A DNA stretch of 30,169 bases from Paratrimastix pyriformis (lineage: Eukaryota; Preaxostyla; Paratrimastigidae): the NCBI GenBank assembly GCA_027972325.1, contig JAPMOS010000313.1, positions 1-30,169 on the forward strand. Reading direction: 5' to 3'. Below the pieces are notes generated by a model. That model had not been told where the DNA came from and searched no databases. It saw only the letters and a program-made list of their open reading frames with translations. Positions 1 to 19,919 of the stretch are shown in pieces (position 1 is the first letter of the stretch; every line of letters starts with the position of its first letter). A program made the position numbers and the translations under genes.

Positions 1-158
1 AGCCACTGATCGGAGCGCTAGGGGCAGTGCACCACCTCCGGGGGATCCCCCGGCCACACACCACCACGGGACGGGACGAGCAAAACAAAAGGACGGGACG
101 AGCAAGGGGACGGGACAGGACAGGGGACAAGGGACACGGGTCAGGACAGGCAGCTGAG

Positions 159-500
159 TTACAGATGGATCGCCCATGGGGTCCACACTTGGTCGCCCCG
201 GGACAGGAAGATCCAGTAACTGCAGCGCAGGACAGTGTCAGAGATCGAGGTGGAGAGGGTTTTGGAGCCAATGCCCAGCAGCCGGGTCATGGCATGATAG
301 GAACGTGTCAGGAACCCGATGGAGCCCACCTCGAAGGGGACCAGCTCCACCGTCCAGCCCTTCACCGCCAGGTCGCGGGTCAGGGCCAAATAGCGGGCTG
401 TTTTACGCTCGTGTGCACTCACATTGTGCTCCGAGGGGACTGTAAGTTCCAGGAGCACAATCTTTTCAGTGTCTCCGAGCGCAGCACCAGGTCCGGGCGC
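159..500 (-). CDS. LINE C-terminal restriction-like endonuclease (PD-(D/E)XK)
   Basis: The minus strand encodes RPDLVLRSE (PD codons at 491-496). In a neighbouring frame it then encodes VLLELTVPSEHNVSAHERK (Glu of the E-x-T motif at 447-449), followed by a basic helix and VPFEVGSIGFLTRS. The pattern PD...ELTVP...HERK...EVG..GF is the signature of the REL endonuclease that closes R2/NeSL-like LINE proteins, where it nicks target DNA to prime reverse transcription. The frame ends at 159 after a Trp/Arg-rich tail normal for the family. One frame change separates the PD and E motifs. Confidence 0.8.
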   Translation of the reverse strand, partial: APGPGAALGDTEKIVLLELTVPSEHNVSAHERKTARYLALTRDLAVKGWTVELVPFEVGSIGFLTRSYHAMTRLLGIGSKTLSTSISDTVLRCSYWIFLSRGDQVWTPWAIHL

Positions 501-589
501 TGCTGGGTGCCGGCACCCCCAGTGCAGCATCCAGGGGAACACCATTCGGGAAATCGGGCAGGTCAACGTACATCACCCAGTCACGGGCC

Positions 590-822
590 AGATCAAGTAA
601 GCTCGGGGCGGCAGCAGCGGCAGCAGGGACGGCAGCAGGGACAGGGACATGGGCGCGAGGGGCGGAGCAGGCGGGACAGCTGGAGCAGCTGGGGCAGGAA
701 CAGGAGCAGGAGCAGGGACCGGGGCAGGGCTTTGGTTGCGCCACAGCAGCAGCAGCTTTCACGAAGCGGACACAGGCACGGGTTCGAGCCGAGCAGCCGC
801 AGCAACAATAGCAGCAGCAAGG

Positions 823-854
<32 letters not shown>

Positions 855-910
855 GGGAGCAGGAGCAGGAGCAGGGGCAGGGCAGGGACAGGGCAGCCGC
901 AACAACAGCA
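590..910. repeat. GCAGGA/GCAGCA low-complexity tract inside the LINE
   Basis: About 320 bases of imperfect (GCAGCA)n and (GCAGGA)n, cleanest at 820-885. It lies between the CCHC knuckle and the restriction-like nuclease. On the minus strand it would encode Leu/Pro/Cys-rich runs in all frames. It looks like a repeat expansion within the coding region rather than a separate element. Confidence 0.8.
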
Positions 911-929
911 GCGGCCTTGACACAGCGGG

Positions 930-1240
930 ATGCCCCGCTTGACGGGGGCCAGAGTGCGGGATTTCTCCACCTTGTCCCGGATCGCACCGGCAACCAGGGT
1001 CAAGACGTGATTGTGACGCCACGTGAATCGACCCTGCTCGAGTGCTTTCCCGCAGAAGCTCAAGATGTGAAAGAGCCCACAGTGCGCTTTCCCACACAGT
1101 GCGCAACGGTCATCCACCGTTTTCCGCCATCGGGTCAGGTTCAGAGGGGAGGGACAGTGTCAAGGGTGGCATTCAGATAGAACTTGACAAGGGCCGGGGC
1201 ATGTCATAGATGAGCCGGCTCCATGAGAGGTCCTGATGCA
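930..1240 (-). CDS. LINE CCHC zinc-knuckle segment
   Basis: The open frame ending at 1117 begins DDRCALCGKAHCG and continues FHILSFCGKALEQGRFTWRH, giving C-x2-C-x8-H-x4-C at 1052-1105 followed by the EQGR(F/Y)TWRH block typical of this LINE group. Just upstream, in another frame, is DTVPSPLNLTRWRKTVDD, which normally leads directly into the knuckle. The knuckle sits between RT and endonuclease in this family and helps bind nucleic acid. After ~50 further residues the frame enters a long repeat-derived tract before the nuclease. Confidence 0.75.
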
Positions 1241-2151
1241 TGCACTCATCCCAGTGCAGAAACCGGCCCTGCACAGCCAGCGAGAGCAGGTGTCTCCTGT
1301 GTGCCTCGTTCTGTTCCTGTTTCACCACCCCCAGGACCGCGTGCCGGTGCCCAGCCGCGTCCTCCTCGGGCTGGGGGGTCCGCTTCTTCTTGTCGGCCCC
1401 TCAGACCCGCTCCTCCCCGTCTGCCCGGGAGCTCCGTCAGACGGTTCAGCTCGACAGTCCTCTCGGCCGTTTCCAGGGTGACGGTCGGGCGGAACTTCCG
1501 CTTTCGGTCACGGGACTCCACCCCGGATGTATGCATACAGGTCGTTGACACGCAGGTCCGAGGAGTGTTTCAGCAGGTGCCCATCGCACGCAAGTGATCG
1601 CCCAGATCCACACAGCCCAGCCCCTTCTGTGCCCGATCCAGGAACAGGATGTCAGGGGAGGCACACTTGGACATGCCAAACCAGGCTTTCAGACGCTCCC
1701 TTCCACAGGGGGCATGAGGGTCCGCTCCACAAATGACTGAGGGAACTCATAGATCATGAAAGGCCACGACATCCGTGGTGCGATGGCGTGGTTGTACAGC
1801 CAGGCCTTCTGGGGTCCTGACAGGGACAGGGCATCCACCTTTTCCAGCATCCCCCAAGTCACCAGACACCTTCTCACGGATCTTGTCATCCCTCAGGTTC
1901 ACATAGATCAACCGGCCCAGGCATTTGAAGGGCTGCTCCCCCAGGAACGGGATCGGTTCGGGGCCAATGTGCAGGCGTGGGTCATACGGGCTGTACTCTG
2001 CGCTCGTGGTGGGGGTGACAGTCCGCACCACCTTGACATCACGCCTGAACTTTTTCATGCCGAACGTCAGGCACTTTTGGTCTTGGCCCGCAGACGCGAC
2101 CACCCAAAAAGGCGTCCATTCCATCCAGGAGCATTTGGTTGTCTTTCTCAT
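1240..2151 (-). CDS. LINE thumb and post-RT linker, in several frames
   Basis: Fragments in successive frames match the order seen after the RT of REL-type LINEs. KCLTFGMKKF is followed by PIPFLGEQPFKCLGRLI (1900-2100), the family's thumb block. Next come LSGPQKAWLYNHAIAPRMSW (about 1760-1830) and ILFLDRAQKGLGCVDL (about 1610-1660). RVNDLYAYIRGG lies near 1520-1550, and HRRHLLSLAVQGRFLHWDE near 1240-1290. The pieces are individually recognisable but change frame several times, so no single open reading frame spans this part. Assignment rests on motif order and on the recognised RT and nuclease on either side. Confidence 0.7.
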
Positions 2152-3788
2152 TTTTGGGTCAGGAACTTTGTGTCATCTGCGTATAGGGTCTCGCGGACCG
2201 TGATGGGGGCCGTACCCTCGGGGACCTTGAACGCGTACCCCGGCACGTCCACACTCTTCAGCCACTCCACAAGGAGGTTGTAGGTTGCGTCAAAAGGATC
2301 GTGGACAGTGTGCAACCCTGGAACACCCCAGAGAGGGAGGGCAATCCACCCCGTGGTCCACTCCCGTGTCTTCACACAGGCAGCCAGACCTTCGTAGTAG
2401 TGGTACACAAGGTCGGCAATAGGCTCAGGGACGTGATAGTACCACAGTGTGAACTGGATGAGGTTGTGTTTCAAGCAGCCATAGGCGTTTGCGACATCAG
2501 TGTCCGTTTCGCAGATCGCCCGTTGGCTATCCTTGGCATTTCTCAGCGCCTTATAGGACAAGGTGCTGTGCTCCACACAACCATCCGAGGCAGGGAAGGC
2601 CTTTTGGATCTTCGTGTCAATGAACTGGTTGTCCAGCAGGAACGCTGTGAAACGCTGGTTCACCAATGTGAAGAAGACCTTCCCGTCGGTGTTTCCCACG
2701 GCAATCGGGCGGAACATGTCTGGTTTGGCGTGGTCATCGGGCTGGTCACTTTTGAGAGCAGTGATGCGGGCGAGCTGCCATGACTTGGGAACTGTGCTCT
2801 TTCCACACCCGTTTGATGACCCGGTGCAGAAGTGAGGCAGCAAAGGGGCTCTTCTGTAGAGAGTGTATGGCAGACCGTTGGGCCCAGGGGCGGCCCCGTT
2901 GGATTTGTGACGCAGGACTTTCGTGAGGGCTTCCAATGAGGGAACAGTGAGGTTGGGGGGTGGCAGGTGGGGCGGGGCGGTGAGGCAAGTGGGCGGCAGG
3001 TCGTACACCGTATCCCGCTGTGGGTCACCATATGTCCGACGGAAATACTGTTCGGCCTCGGGGGCGGTGAAGGTGGGCGTGCCGTGTGTCGCTTTCTGGA
3101 ACAGTGACTGAGCAAATTTGTACGGGTTCCGCTGAAAGCGTTCACGCTCCTTCTGTTCCAGGCGCGCTTTTTGCTCAGCCTCGTCTGCGACACGCAGGCG
3201 GTTGTGAATCCGTACAGCCAGAGTGTACGCCCGCTTCAGTTCAGTGAGGTGCGGTGCAGGGGTGTTGGCGGCCCGGGCGGCGCGCCATGCTTTGCGCAGC
3301 TGCTTTTGGAGCCGAAGCCGCTGCATCTTGTCGGGCGTGGTGCATGGGCGGGGGTGCAGAGGCGCGTGTGTCGCGCGGTGGCGGTTGGGGATGGCAGATG
3401 CTTGGTGGTACAGGAACTCATTGATGCGGTGCACTGTTTCGTCGATGGGGCGTTCGAAGACAGTGTCGAGATGCTGGAACTTCCATGTGTCGTGCAGGTG
3501 GTGGTCAAGGTTGTGCCAAGATGCAGTGTCGGACATGGGAGGCAATGCAAGTGGTGAGAGCACTTGGACCGCAGCCAAATCGGGCGCGTCCACTAGTAAG
3601 CGATGCCGTTGGAAGCTCGTGACCTCAGCCGGAAAGGACTGTGGGGGATTTTCACCCGGCCTTTCTTCGGGGCGGCTTGTCGTCTTACTACCCGGAGGGA
3701 CTCCATCCCCAGGAGGCACCACTCCCACAGAAGCAGCTGGGGGTGGATCAGGGATGGCTCGGGATGCGACGGAGGTTGGTGCTTGCAC
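2148..3788 (-). CDS. LINE reverse transcriptase segment (N-terminal region through palm)
   Basis: This is a 546-codon open frame. The first ~100 residues are Pro/Ser-rich. Residues ~100-260 are helical and basic. The RT core follows: an APGPNGLPY block at 300-308 (the family's fingers motif), FRPIAVGNTDGK near 359-370, QKAFPASDGC at 395-404, the palm A motif DVANAYG with likely catalytic Asp431, and palm C YADD at 536-539. These are LINE, not LTR, RT signatures. The frame opens at a GTG codon, so the true start lies upstream, in the different frame that carries the C2HC finger. It stops just after YADD, and the rest of the RT continues in other frames downstream. The enzyme would copy element RNA onto nicked target DNA. 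Confidence 0.85.
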   Translation of the reverse strand: MQAPTSVASRAIPDPPPAASVGVVPPGDGVPPGSKTTSRPEERPGENPPQSFPAEVTSFQRHRLLVDAPDLAAVQVLSPLALPPMSDTASWHNLDHHLHDTWKFQHLDTVFERPIDETVHRINEFLYHQASAIPNRHRATHAPLHPRPCTTPDKMQRLRLQKQLRKAWRAARAANTPAPHLTELKRAYTLAVRIHNRLRVADEAEQKARLEQKERERFQRNPYKFAQSLFQKATHGTPTFTAPEAEQYFRRTYGDPQRDTVYDLPPTCLTAPPHLPPPNLTVPSLEALTKVLRHKSNGAAPGPNGLPYTLYRRAPLLPHFCTGSSNGCGKSTVPKSWQLARITALKSDQPDDHAKPDMFRPIAVGNTDGKVFFTLVNQRFTAFLLDNQFIDTKIQKAFPASDGCVEHSTLSYKALRNAKDSQRAICETDTDVANAYGCLKHNLIQFTLWYYHVPEPIADLVYHYYEGLAACVKTREWTTGWIALPLWGVPGLHTVHDPFDATYNLLVEWLKSVDVPGYAFKVPEGTAPITVRETLYADDTKFLTQK

Positions 3789-3789
3789 G

Positions 3790-3849
3790 ACACGCTTTCA
3801 TGTGAGACCCACGACCTTTGACGCGGTACACCTGATGACAGAGTTCGCA
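3790..3849 (-). CDS. LINE N-terminal C2HC zinc finger remnant
   Basis: Minus-strand translation gives FRCELC, an 11-residue spacer, then HMKAC, i.e. C-x2-C-x11-H-x3-C. N-terminal zinc fingers of this kind precede the RT in R2/NeSL-type LINEs and bind target DNA. The frame runs into a stop about 35 bases downstream, while the RT segment starts in another frame at once, so one length change separates them. Confidence 0.6.
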
Positions 3850-4645
<796 letters not shown>

Positions 4646-4787
4646 CGTCCCCACCTGCGCGGTTCAGGGCGACCCGTAAATGTCGTAGGATAAGGTGTCG
4701 CCGGGTGCTCATCTCCGGCGACGGCGGCGTGCTCTCAGCTGGGTGGGCCAGGGTCCCCAGAGTCGAGCGGCACCACGGAAACCGTCT

Positions 4788-5424
4788 TCACTGGGACGGG
4801 CACGAGCTGCACGGAACAGCTTCCAGAGGGATGACGGGCCCGTATGGGAATGGCGGCGGGGGCACAAGGGGGGCCGGCGCCGATGGTTGTGGACGGTGTC
4901 GTTTGCCATTGTCGCGTGGTGCGGAATGCTTTGGCGGTGGTGGTGATGGAGAGCATTGACGATGCTCGGAATGCTTCACTGCAGACTCAACTTTGCAGCC
5001 GGAGTCGGAGTCGGTGTGATGGCATGATCTGATGCTGGCGGTTCGGGATTCTTTTAGCTGGCGGAGTCTGCGATGCTTTCTTAGGTTTCGGAGGCTGGGT
5101 TCCGATTCCGATTTTGAATTTCTCAATGCCCGGTAATGTGGGTCCTTCTTGAATTCATCGTAACCATCGAGCATCTCTAATGGTGGTGGAAAGCATCGGA
5201 AAAGAAAGGACGATAAATTCCCGATGAATTCCTTAGGAACATACTCGGCAATGAAATCAACCATATAGCAGATGTCGGAGCGAAGATGATCGGCATCTTT
5301 CTCTTAGTGGTGACGGACACGACGAGCGAGACCATTCTCGTGCTTCTTCATGGCATTACGAAGCCATTGAAGAGAGCCGGAGGTTGCTTGAGAAGAGCTC
5401 ATTCTTTGAAGAAAGAGCGCACTC
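4788..5424 (-). CDS. Unrecognised minus-strand coding segment, copy A
   Basis: A 158-codon open frame (4788-5264) starts MVDFIAEYVPKEFIGN. It continues with MLDGYDEFKKDPHYRALRN, a Ser/Glu then Arg/Leu-rich stretch (SKSESEPSLRNLRKHRRLR), and a Pro/His tail. The same frame extends upstream as EKDADHLRSDICY to about 5304. A further piece (MSSSQATSGSLQWLRN..., 5304-5403) sits in a neighbouring frame ending at TAA. Composition is protein-like and unlike the surrounding repeats. I recognise no family. Copy B carries the same sequence with several small indels that break the frame, so the gene may be decayed, or one or both copies may contain sequence errors. Confidence 0.45.
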
Positions 5425-5442
5425 AAAGGCGAGTTTGAGGTG

Positions 5443-5559
<117 letters not shown>

Positions 5560-5729
5560 CTGGTGGGGTCCCTCCAAGACACGCCACGACGGCAGGTCCG
5601 TCTCTCCCTAACGAGCCTATCAAACGCCCTCCACAGGGGGATTCCTTGCCCACGGGGTGCAGTGACATTCGTGCTGTCTCTTCTACCTCTGGTTTTGTTT
5701 TATTTTCCCGTTACTTCGTTCCTTCTTTA

Positions 5730-5730
<1 letters not shown>
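5560..5730. promoter_or_regulatory. Divergent spacer upstream of the RING gene
   Basis: About 170 bases between two CA arrays, with the minus-strand segment to the left and the plus-strand RING gene to the right, so it could hold both promoters. A T-rich stretch lies at 5690-5730. I see no TATA box or other specific site I would trust. Confidence 0.3.
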
Positions 5731-5849
<119 letters not shown>

Positions 5850-5882
5850 GCCCTGTCTGGCTCTCTCTCCTGACTCGGTCGC

Positions 5883-6667
5883 ATGTCAAACCCTCTCATG
5901 TCGTCCTGGGCAGGGTTGCGTGCCGAGTTGGACCGGCTGCGCGCCCAGGCGTACGACCCGCGGGCACGCGCCCTGGAGGAGCACGAACGGGCCGTCCGGG
6001 CGGCCGTCACTAAGGTGGGCCGGGCCGTGGAGGCGATTGAGGTTTGTCTACCAGGCCCTGGGGGGTTAGCCTCTCTCTTCTTCTTCCCTGCGGTGGTTGT
6101 TCTGGAATTCAAATCCAATCCTTGTCCTCCGTCTCCGCAGGGCGATTTGACCTGCTCGCTGTGCATGCGCCCCATGGAGGAGCCACGGTCCGTACCCCGA
6201 CAGAAGCCGCCCGCGCCTCCTTCCCTGGTGATTTTCGCTGGGTTTTTTTGCGATCTGCCTCGGGGAGGTCCAGACCACTACATTCACTGAGGTGATGGGC
6301 GATGTTGCTGATCCTCGTTGTCTCCTCCTCCCCTCCCTCCCCCCCCTCCTTTCCTCCCCAGCACGCTGATGCCCCCATGCCCACACCTTCTGCAAGCGCT
6401 GCCTCGAGAGTCATCGGGACCCTGCCACCGGTGGCTACGCCTGCATCGTCTGCATAGCCACCCTCCTTCTGTCATCCTCACCCTTTGTTTCAGGAATGCG
6501 GCCGGGGAAGCTCCCCACGGGGATATACCCTAACAAGGCCCTCGATGCCGTGCTGGGCAAGTGGATCTTCCAAAGCAGTCCCTGCAGGAGCTCAAAGAAG
6601 CCACAAGCAATGCCGGGACCATAGCAACAACCCCGAGGGTATCCCCCGGACCTCCCCCAGAACATGA
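5883..6667 (+). CDS. C3HC4 RING-finger protein (probable E3 ubiquitin ligase), copy A, interrupted
   Basis: Same gene as 18968-19776. Exons lie at 5883-6041, 6141-6187, 6362-6447 and 6494-6667, with introns starting gtttgt, gtccgt and gtctgc and ending in cag. Exon 1 (53 codons, coiled-coil-like) and exon 2 ([12 protein letters not shown], first zinc pair) are intact. Exon 3 has one extra base just before the C-x-H motif (86 versus 85 nt). Exon 4 lacks one C near its start and one A in the Phe-Gln-Lys region relative to copy B. The second half of the RING is therefore out of frame. Either this copy is degenerate or these are sequence errors in C and A runs; copy B is the better guide to the protein. 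Confidence 0.7.
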
Positions 6668-6806
6668 TTTCCATTGCGTTGGAATATCGCAGAACATACC
6701 CGAGCCCCGCCCCCGCGTGGCAAGTATAGATCCCCAATGTTTACAAAAAAGCCCATTGACAGAAAAAACAAAAATCCCAAAGAAAATAAGCGTGACACCC
6801 GAGGAA

Positions 6807-7460
6807 TTAGCTGCCCATCTATCACCAGGGATGGACAAAGGCGTGAGAGAGAAGGAGATCCCGAACAGACAGATTGGAACTCCCAGGCACCGTTGCACAA
6901 CGGGCAAACCTGGCGAGTCTTAAGCCAGCGAGCAATGCAGTGGAAATGGAAGGCCTGTTGAGGAGGTGTGAGCTCAGGGTTAGGTGTGGAAGAGCACAGA
7001 CATGATTGCACTCGCCCCAGGCTAAGGGAAGGAAAGAAAGGCCCAATATTAAAGACCCCAGAGTGAATGATGATGACAGACTGATGCGGCACTCCTCGGT
7101 GGCCGCATTGGCTTGGCATTCAATGCAAAGCTCCATAAGGTGGTTACGGCAAATGGCGCACGTATCCTGCTGGAGATCGAACTTCCAGAAGGCGACTGGA
7201 GAGATGGGAGGAAAGAAGTTGGCCCAAACAGGAAGCACGCCACAAACCAGCCTTCCACTTCTTCAGAACAAGATCGGTGTCTGAGGGCTTTTTGCTGATG
7301 GGATCGAGGAGCAAAAAAAATATTCAGGAATTGGCGGGGGGAGGCTGGTATCGAACCTTTCCGCCTTCTTCTTCTTGGGCTTCTCCTCCTCACCGGCACC
7401 CTCCTCACCCTCGGCAACGATGGGCTCGGTGACAGGCTCAGCGGCGGCTTCCCCTTCCAT
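6807..7460 (-). CDS. RBX1: RING-box protein 1 (RBX1/ROC1), copy A, six exons
   Basis: RING subunit of cullin-RING (SCF-type) ubiquitin ligases: it recruits the E2 while its N-terminus packs into the cullin. Exons (minus): 7357-7460, 7248-7294, 7082-7195, 7002-7021, 6871-6954, 6807-6818, all phase-compatible, giving 126 residues (human 108). The N-terminus is Glu- then Lys-rich (about 38 residues). LKKWKAVAFW (45-54) is the cullin-binding strand. Zinc ligands are C63/C66, C74/C77, C86, C93, H95, H98, H100, C101, C112 and C115. [20 protein letters not shown] is nearly identical to animal RBX1, and the end WEFQSMGS parallels WEFQKYGH. C115 stands where RBX1 normally has Asp97. Exon 4 is only 20 nt. 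The 3' end faces that of the RING gene, about 140 bases away. Confidence 0.93.
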
Positions 7461-7659
7461 TCAACACAATCGTGCGATTAGCGGACGGGTAAATGAGGCT
7501 GCGCACAAATGGCGTCCGTTGATTCTCCCCACTCCAGACGCCACGATTCACGTTCCGATCGCACGCATGGACAGTTATTGCGAATGGAAACGATCCAGAA
7601 TGAACCAATTACAAAGGAGGAGAGGAGGAGGAGGAGGGGGGCGGAGCGCATCTCACGCA

Positions 7660-7660
<1 letters not shown>
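7461..7660. promoter_or_regulatory. Upstream region of RBX1, copy A
   Basis: About 200 bases between the RBX1 ATG and the likely 3' end of the large minus-strand gene. They should hold the RBX1 promoter and the 3' UTR of the large gene. A CCAAT-like motif (aaccaattac, about 7603-7612) is present. Nothing else specific is visible. Confidence 0.3.
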
Positions 7661-16897
<9,237 letters not shown>

Positions 16898-17176
16898 CTC
16901 CGATTACTTGCGTTTCGAAGTCATCATCGTACTCCTAAAGCAAAATTCCGAACGGGAATGTAACGAGTGGGTGGCGCGGCGGGAGACCTCTCCTTTTGTG
17001 GCTGATTGAGGATCAACCTCTGTCCGAATTGCAAGCAAAACGTACGGTGAATGAGCGAATATTGGGCAAACGAATCGGAGACCTTTCTTTGGCTGCTGAG
17101 CGGCCTCCAGTCCACCGTAGAGCGAACCTTTTAAATTTGGGAAGAGCCTGCTATGCCAAGCGTACGATTTGCTAAT
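16898..17176. promoter_or_regulatory. Region upstream of the large gene, copy A
   Basis: About 280 bases of lower GC, without simple repeats, almost unchanged in copy B (29862-30140). On the minus strand one frame reads LFPNLKGSLYGGLEAAQQ, but I see no reason to call it coding. It more likely holds the promoter and 5' UTR of the large gene. Confidence 0.35.
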
Positions 17177-17186
17177 NNNNNNNNNN
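17177..17186. other. Assembly gap (10 N)
   Basis: Ten undetermined bases separate the end of copy A from the (CA)n array that opens copy B. The run length is probably a placeholder, not a measured distance. Confidence 1.
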
Positions 17187-17720
<534 letters not shown>

Positions 17721-17817
17721 GCTCGTCCCCACCCTGCGCGGTTCAGGGCGACCCGTAAATGTCGTAGGATGGGGTGCTGTCGCCGGGGTGCTCATCTCCG
17801 GCGACGGCGGCGTGCTC

Positions 17818-18500
17818 TCAGCTGGGTGGGCCAGGGTCCCCAGAGTCGAGCGGCACCACGGAAACCGTCTTCACTGGGACGGCACGAGCTGCACGGGAAC
17901 AGCTTCCAGAGGGATGACGGGCCCGTATGGGAATGGCGGCGGGGCACAAGGGGCCGGCGCCGATGGTTGTGGACGGTGTCGTTTGCCATTGTCGCGTGGT
18001 GCGGAATGCTTTGGCGGTGGTGGTGATGGAGAGCATTGACGATGCTCGAATGCCACTGCAGACTCCAACTTTGCAGCCGGAGTCGGAGTCGGTGTGATGG
18101 CATGATCTGATGCTGGCGGTTCGGGATTCTTTAGCTGGCGGAGTCTGCGATGCTTTCTTAGGTTTCGGAGGCTGGGGTTCCGATTCCGATTTTGAATTTC
18201 AATGCCCGGTAATGTGGGTCCTTCTTGAATTCATCGTAAACCATCGAGCATCCTAATGGTGGTGGAAGAAAGCATCGGAAAAAGAAAGGACGATAAATTC
18301 CCGATGAATTCCCTTAGGAACATACTCGGCAATGAAATCAACCATATAGCAGATGTCGGAGCGAAGATGATCGGCATCTTTCTCATGAGATGGTGACGGA
18401 CACGACGAGCGAGACCATTCTCGTGCTTCATGGCATTACGAAGCCATTGAAGAAGCCGGAGGTTGCCTCATTCTTTGAAGAAAGAGCGCACTCAAAGGTA
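17818..18500 (-). CDS. Unrecognised minus-strand coding segment, copy B
   Basis: Counterpart of 4788-5424. The blocks EFIGNLSSFLF and RVRHHL are recognisable, but the long frame of copy A is cut by several 1-4 base differences. I call it the same gene-like segment with low confidence in either copy's exact sequence. Confidence 0.35.
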
Positions 18501-18523
18501 TGAGTTTGAGTGAATGTAACCCT

Positions 18524-18657
<134 letters not shown>

Positions 18658-18807
18658 AGACACGCCACGACGGCAGGTCCGTCTCTCCCTAACGAGCCTA
18701 TCAAACGCCCTCCACAGGGATTCCTTCGCCCACGGGTGCAGTGACATTCGTGGTTCTCTACCTCTCTGGTTTTGTTTTATTTTCCCGTTACTTCGTTCCT
18801 TCTTTAC

Positions 18808-18932
<125 letters not shown>

Positions 18933-18967
18933 GCCCCCTGTCTGGCTCTCTCTCCTGACTCGGTCGC

Positions 18968-19425
18968 ATGTCAAACCCTCTCATGTCGTCCTGGGCAGGG
19001 TTGCGTGCCGAGTTGGACCGGCTGCGCGCCCAGGCGTACGACCCGCGGGCACGCGCCCTGGAGGAGCACGAACGGGCCGTCCGGGCGGCCGTCACTAAGG
19101 TGGGCCGGGCCGTGGAGGCGATTGAGGTTTGTCTACCAGGCCCTGGGGGGGTTAGCCTCTCCTCTTCTTCTTCCTGCGGTGGTTGTTCTGGAATTCAAAT
19201 CCAATCCTTGTCCTCCGTCTCCGCAGGGCGATTTGACCTGCTCGCTGTGCATGCGCCCCATGGAGGAGCCACGGTCCGTACCCCCCCGACAGAAGCCGCC
19301 CGCGCCTCCTTCCCTGGTGATTTTCGCTGGGTTTTTTTGCGATCTGCCTCGGGGAGGTCCAGACCACTACATTCACTGAGGTGATGGGCGATGTTGCTGA
19401 TCCTCGTTGTCTCCTCCTCCCCCCT

Positions 19426-19456
<31 letters not shown>

Positions 19457-19776
19457 TTTCCTCCCCAGCACGCTGATGCCCTGTGCCCACACCTTCTGCA
19501 AGCGCTGCCTCGAGAGTCATCGGGACCCTGCCACCGGTGGCTACGCCTGCATCGTCTGCATAGCCACCCTCCTTCTGTCATCCTCACCCTTTGTTTCAGG
19601 AATGCGGCCCGGGGAAGCTCCCCACGGGGATATACCCTAACAAGGCCCTCGATGCCGTGCTGGGCAAGTGGATCTTCCAAAAGCAGTCCCTGCAGGAGCT
19701 CAAAGAAGCCACAAGCAATGCCGGGACCATAGCAACAACCCCGAGGGTATCCCCCCGGACCTCCCCCAGAACATGA
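18968..19776 (+). CDS. C3HC4 RING-finger protein (probable E3 ubiquitin ligase), copy B, open
   Basis: Four exons: 18968-19126, 19227-19273, 19469-19553 and 19600-19776, giving 155 residues. Residues 1-53 form a charged helix ([31 protein letters not shown]), probably a coiled coil. The RING is C58-x2-C61-x12-C74-x-H76-x2-C79-x2-C82-x13-C96-x2-C99, a complete C3HC4 set made only after splicing. A helical tail follows ([20 protein letters not shown]), then a Pro/Thr end. RINGs of this type bind a ubiquitin-loaded E2. The substrate is unknown. Donors are gtttgt, gtccgt and gtctgc. The gene is convergent with RBX1. The C-terminus is uncertain: another frame continues [16 protein letters not shown] to about 19839. 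Confidence 0.85.
19426..19453. repeat. Poly-C run in intron 2 of the RING gene, copy B
   Basis: C run of about 25 bases just before the acceptor of exon 3; copy A has a C/T mix there (6320-6350). It acts as pyrimidine tract, and its length is likely unreliable. Confidence 0.9.
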
Positions 19777-19919
19777 TTTCCATTGCGTTGGAATATCGCA
19801 GAAACATACCCGAGCCCCGCCCCCCCGCGTGGCAAGTATAGATCCCCCAATGTTTACAAAAAAGCCCATTGACAGAAAAAACAAAAATCCCAAAGAAAAT
19901 AAGCGTGACACCCGAGGAA

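Noticed and set aside
5883-6041. Minus-strand frame opposite RING exon 1
   Set aside because: The plus-strand frame joins in phase to a RING that is completed only by splicing, which the minus frame cannot explain.
6674-6961. Plus-strand frames continuing the RING gene across RBX1
   Set aside because: They overlap the antisense of well-supported RBX1 exons, and the sequence there ([13 protein letters not shown]) is a shadow of RBX1 3' sequence.
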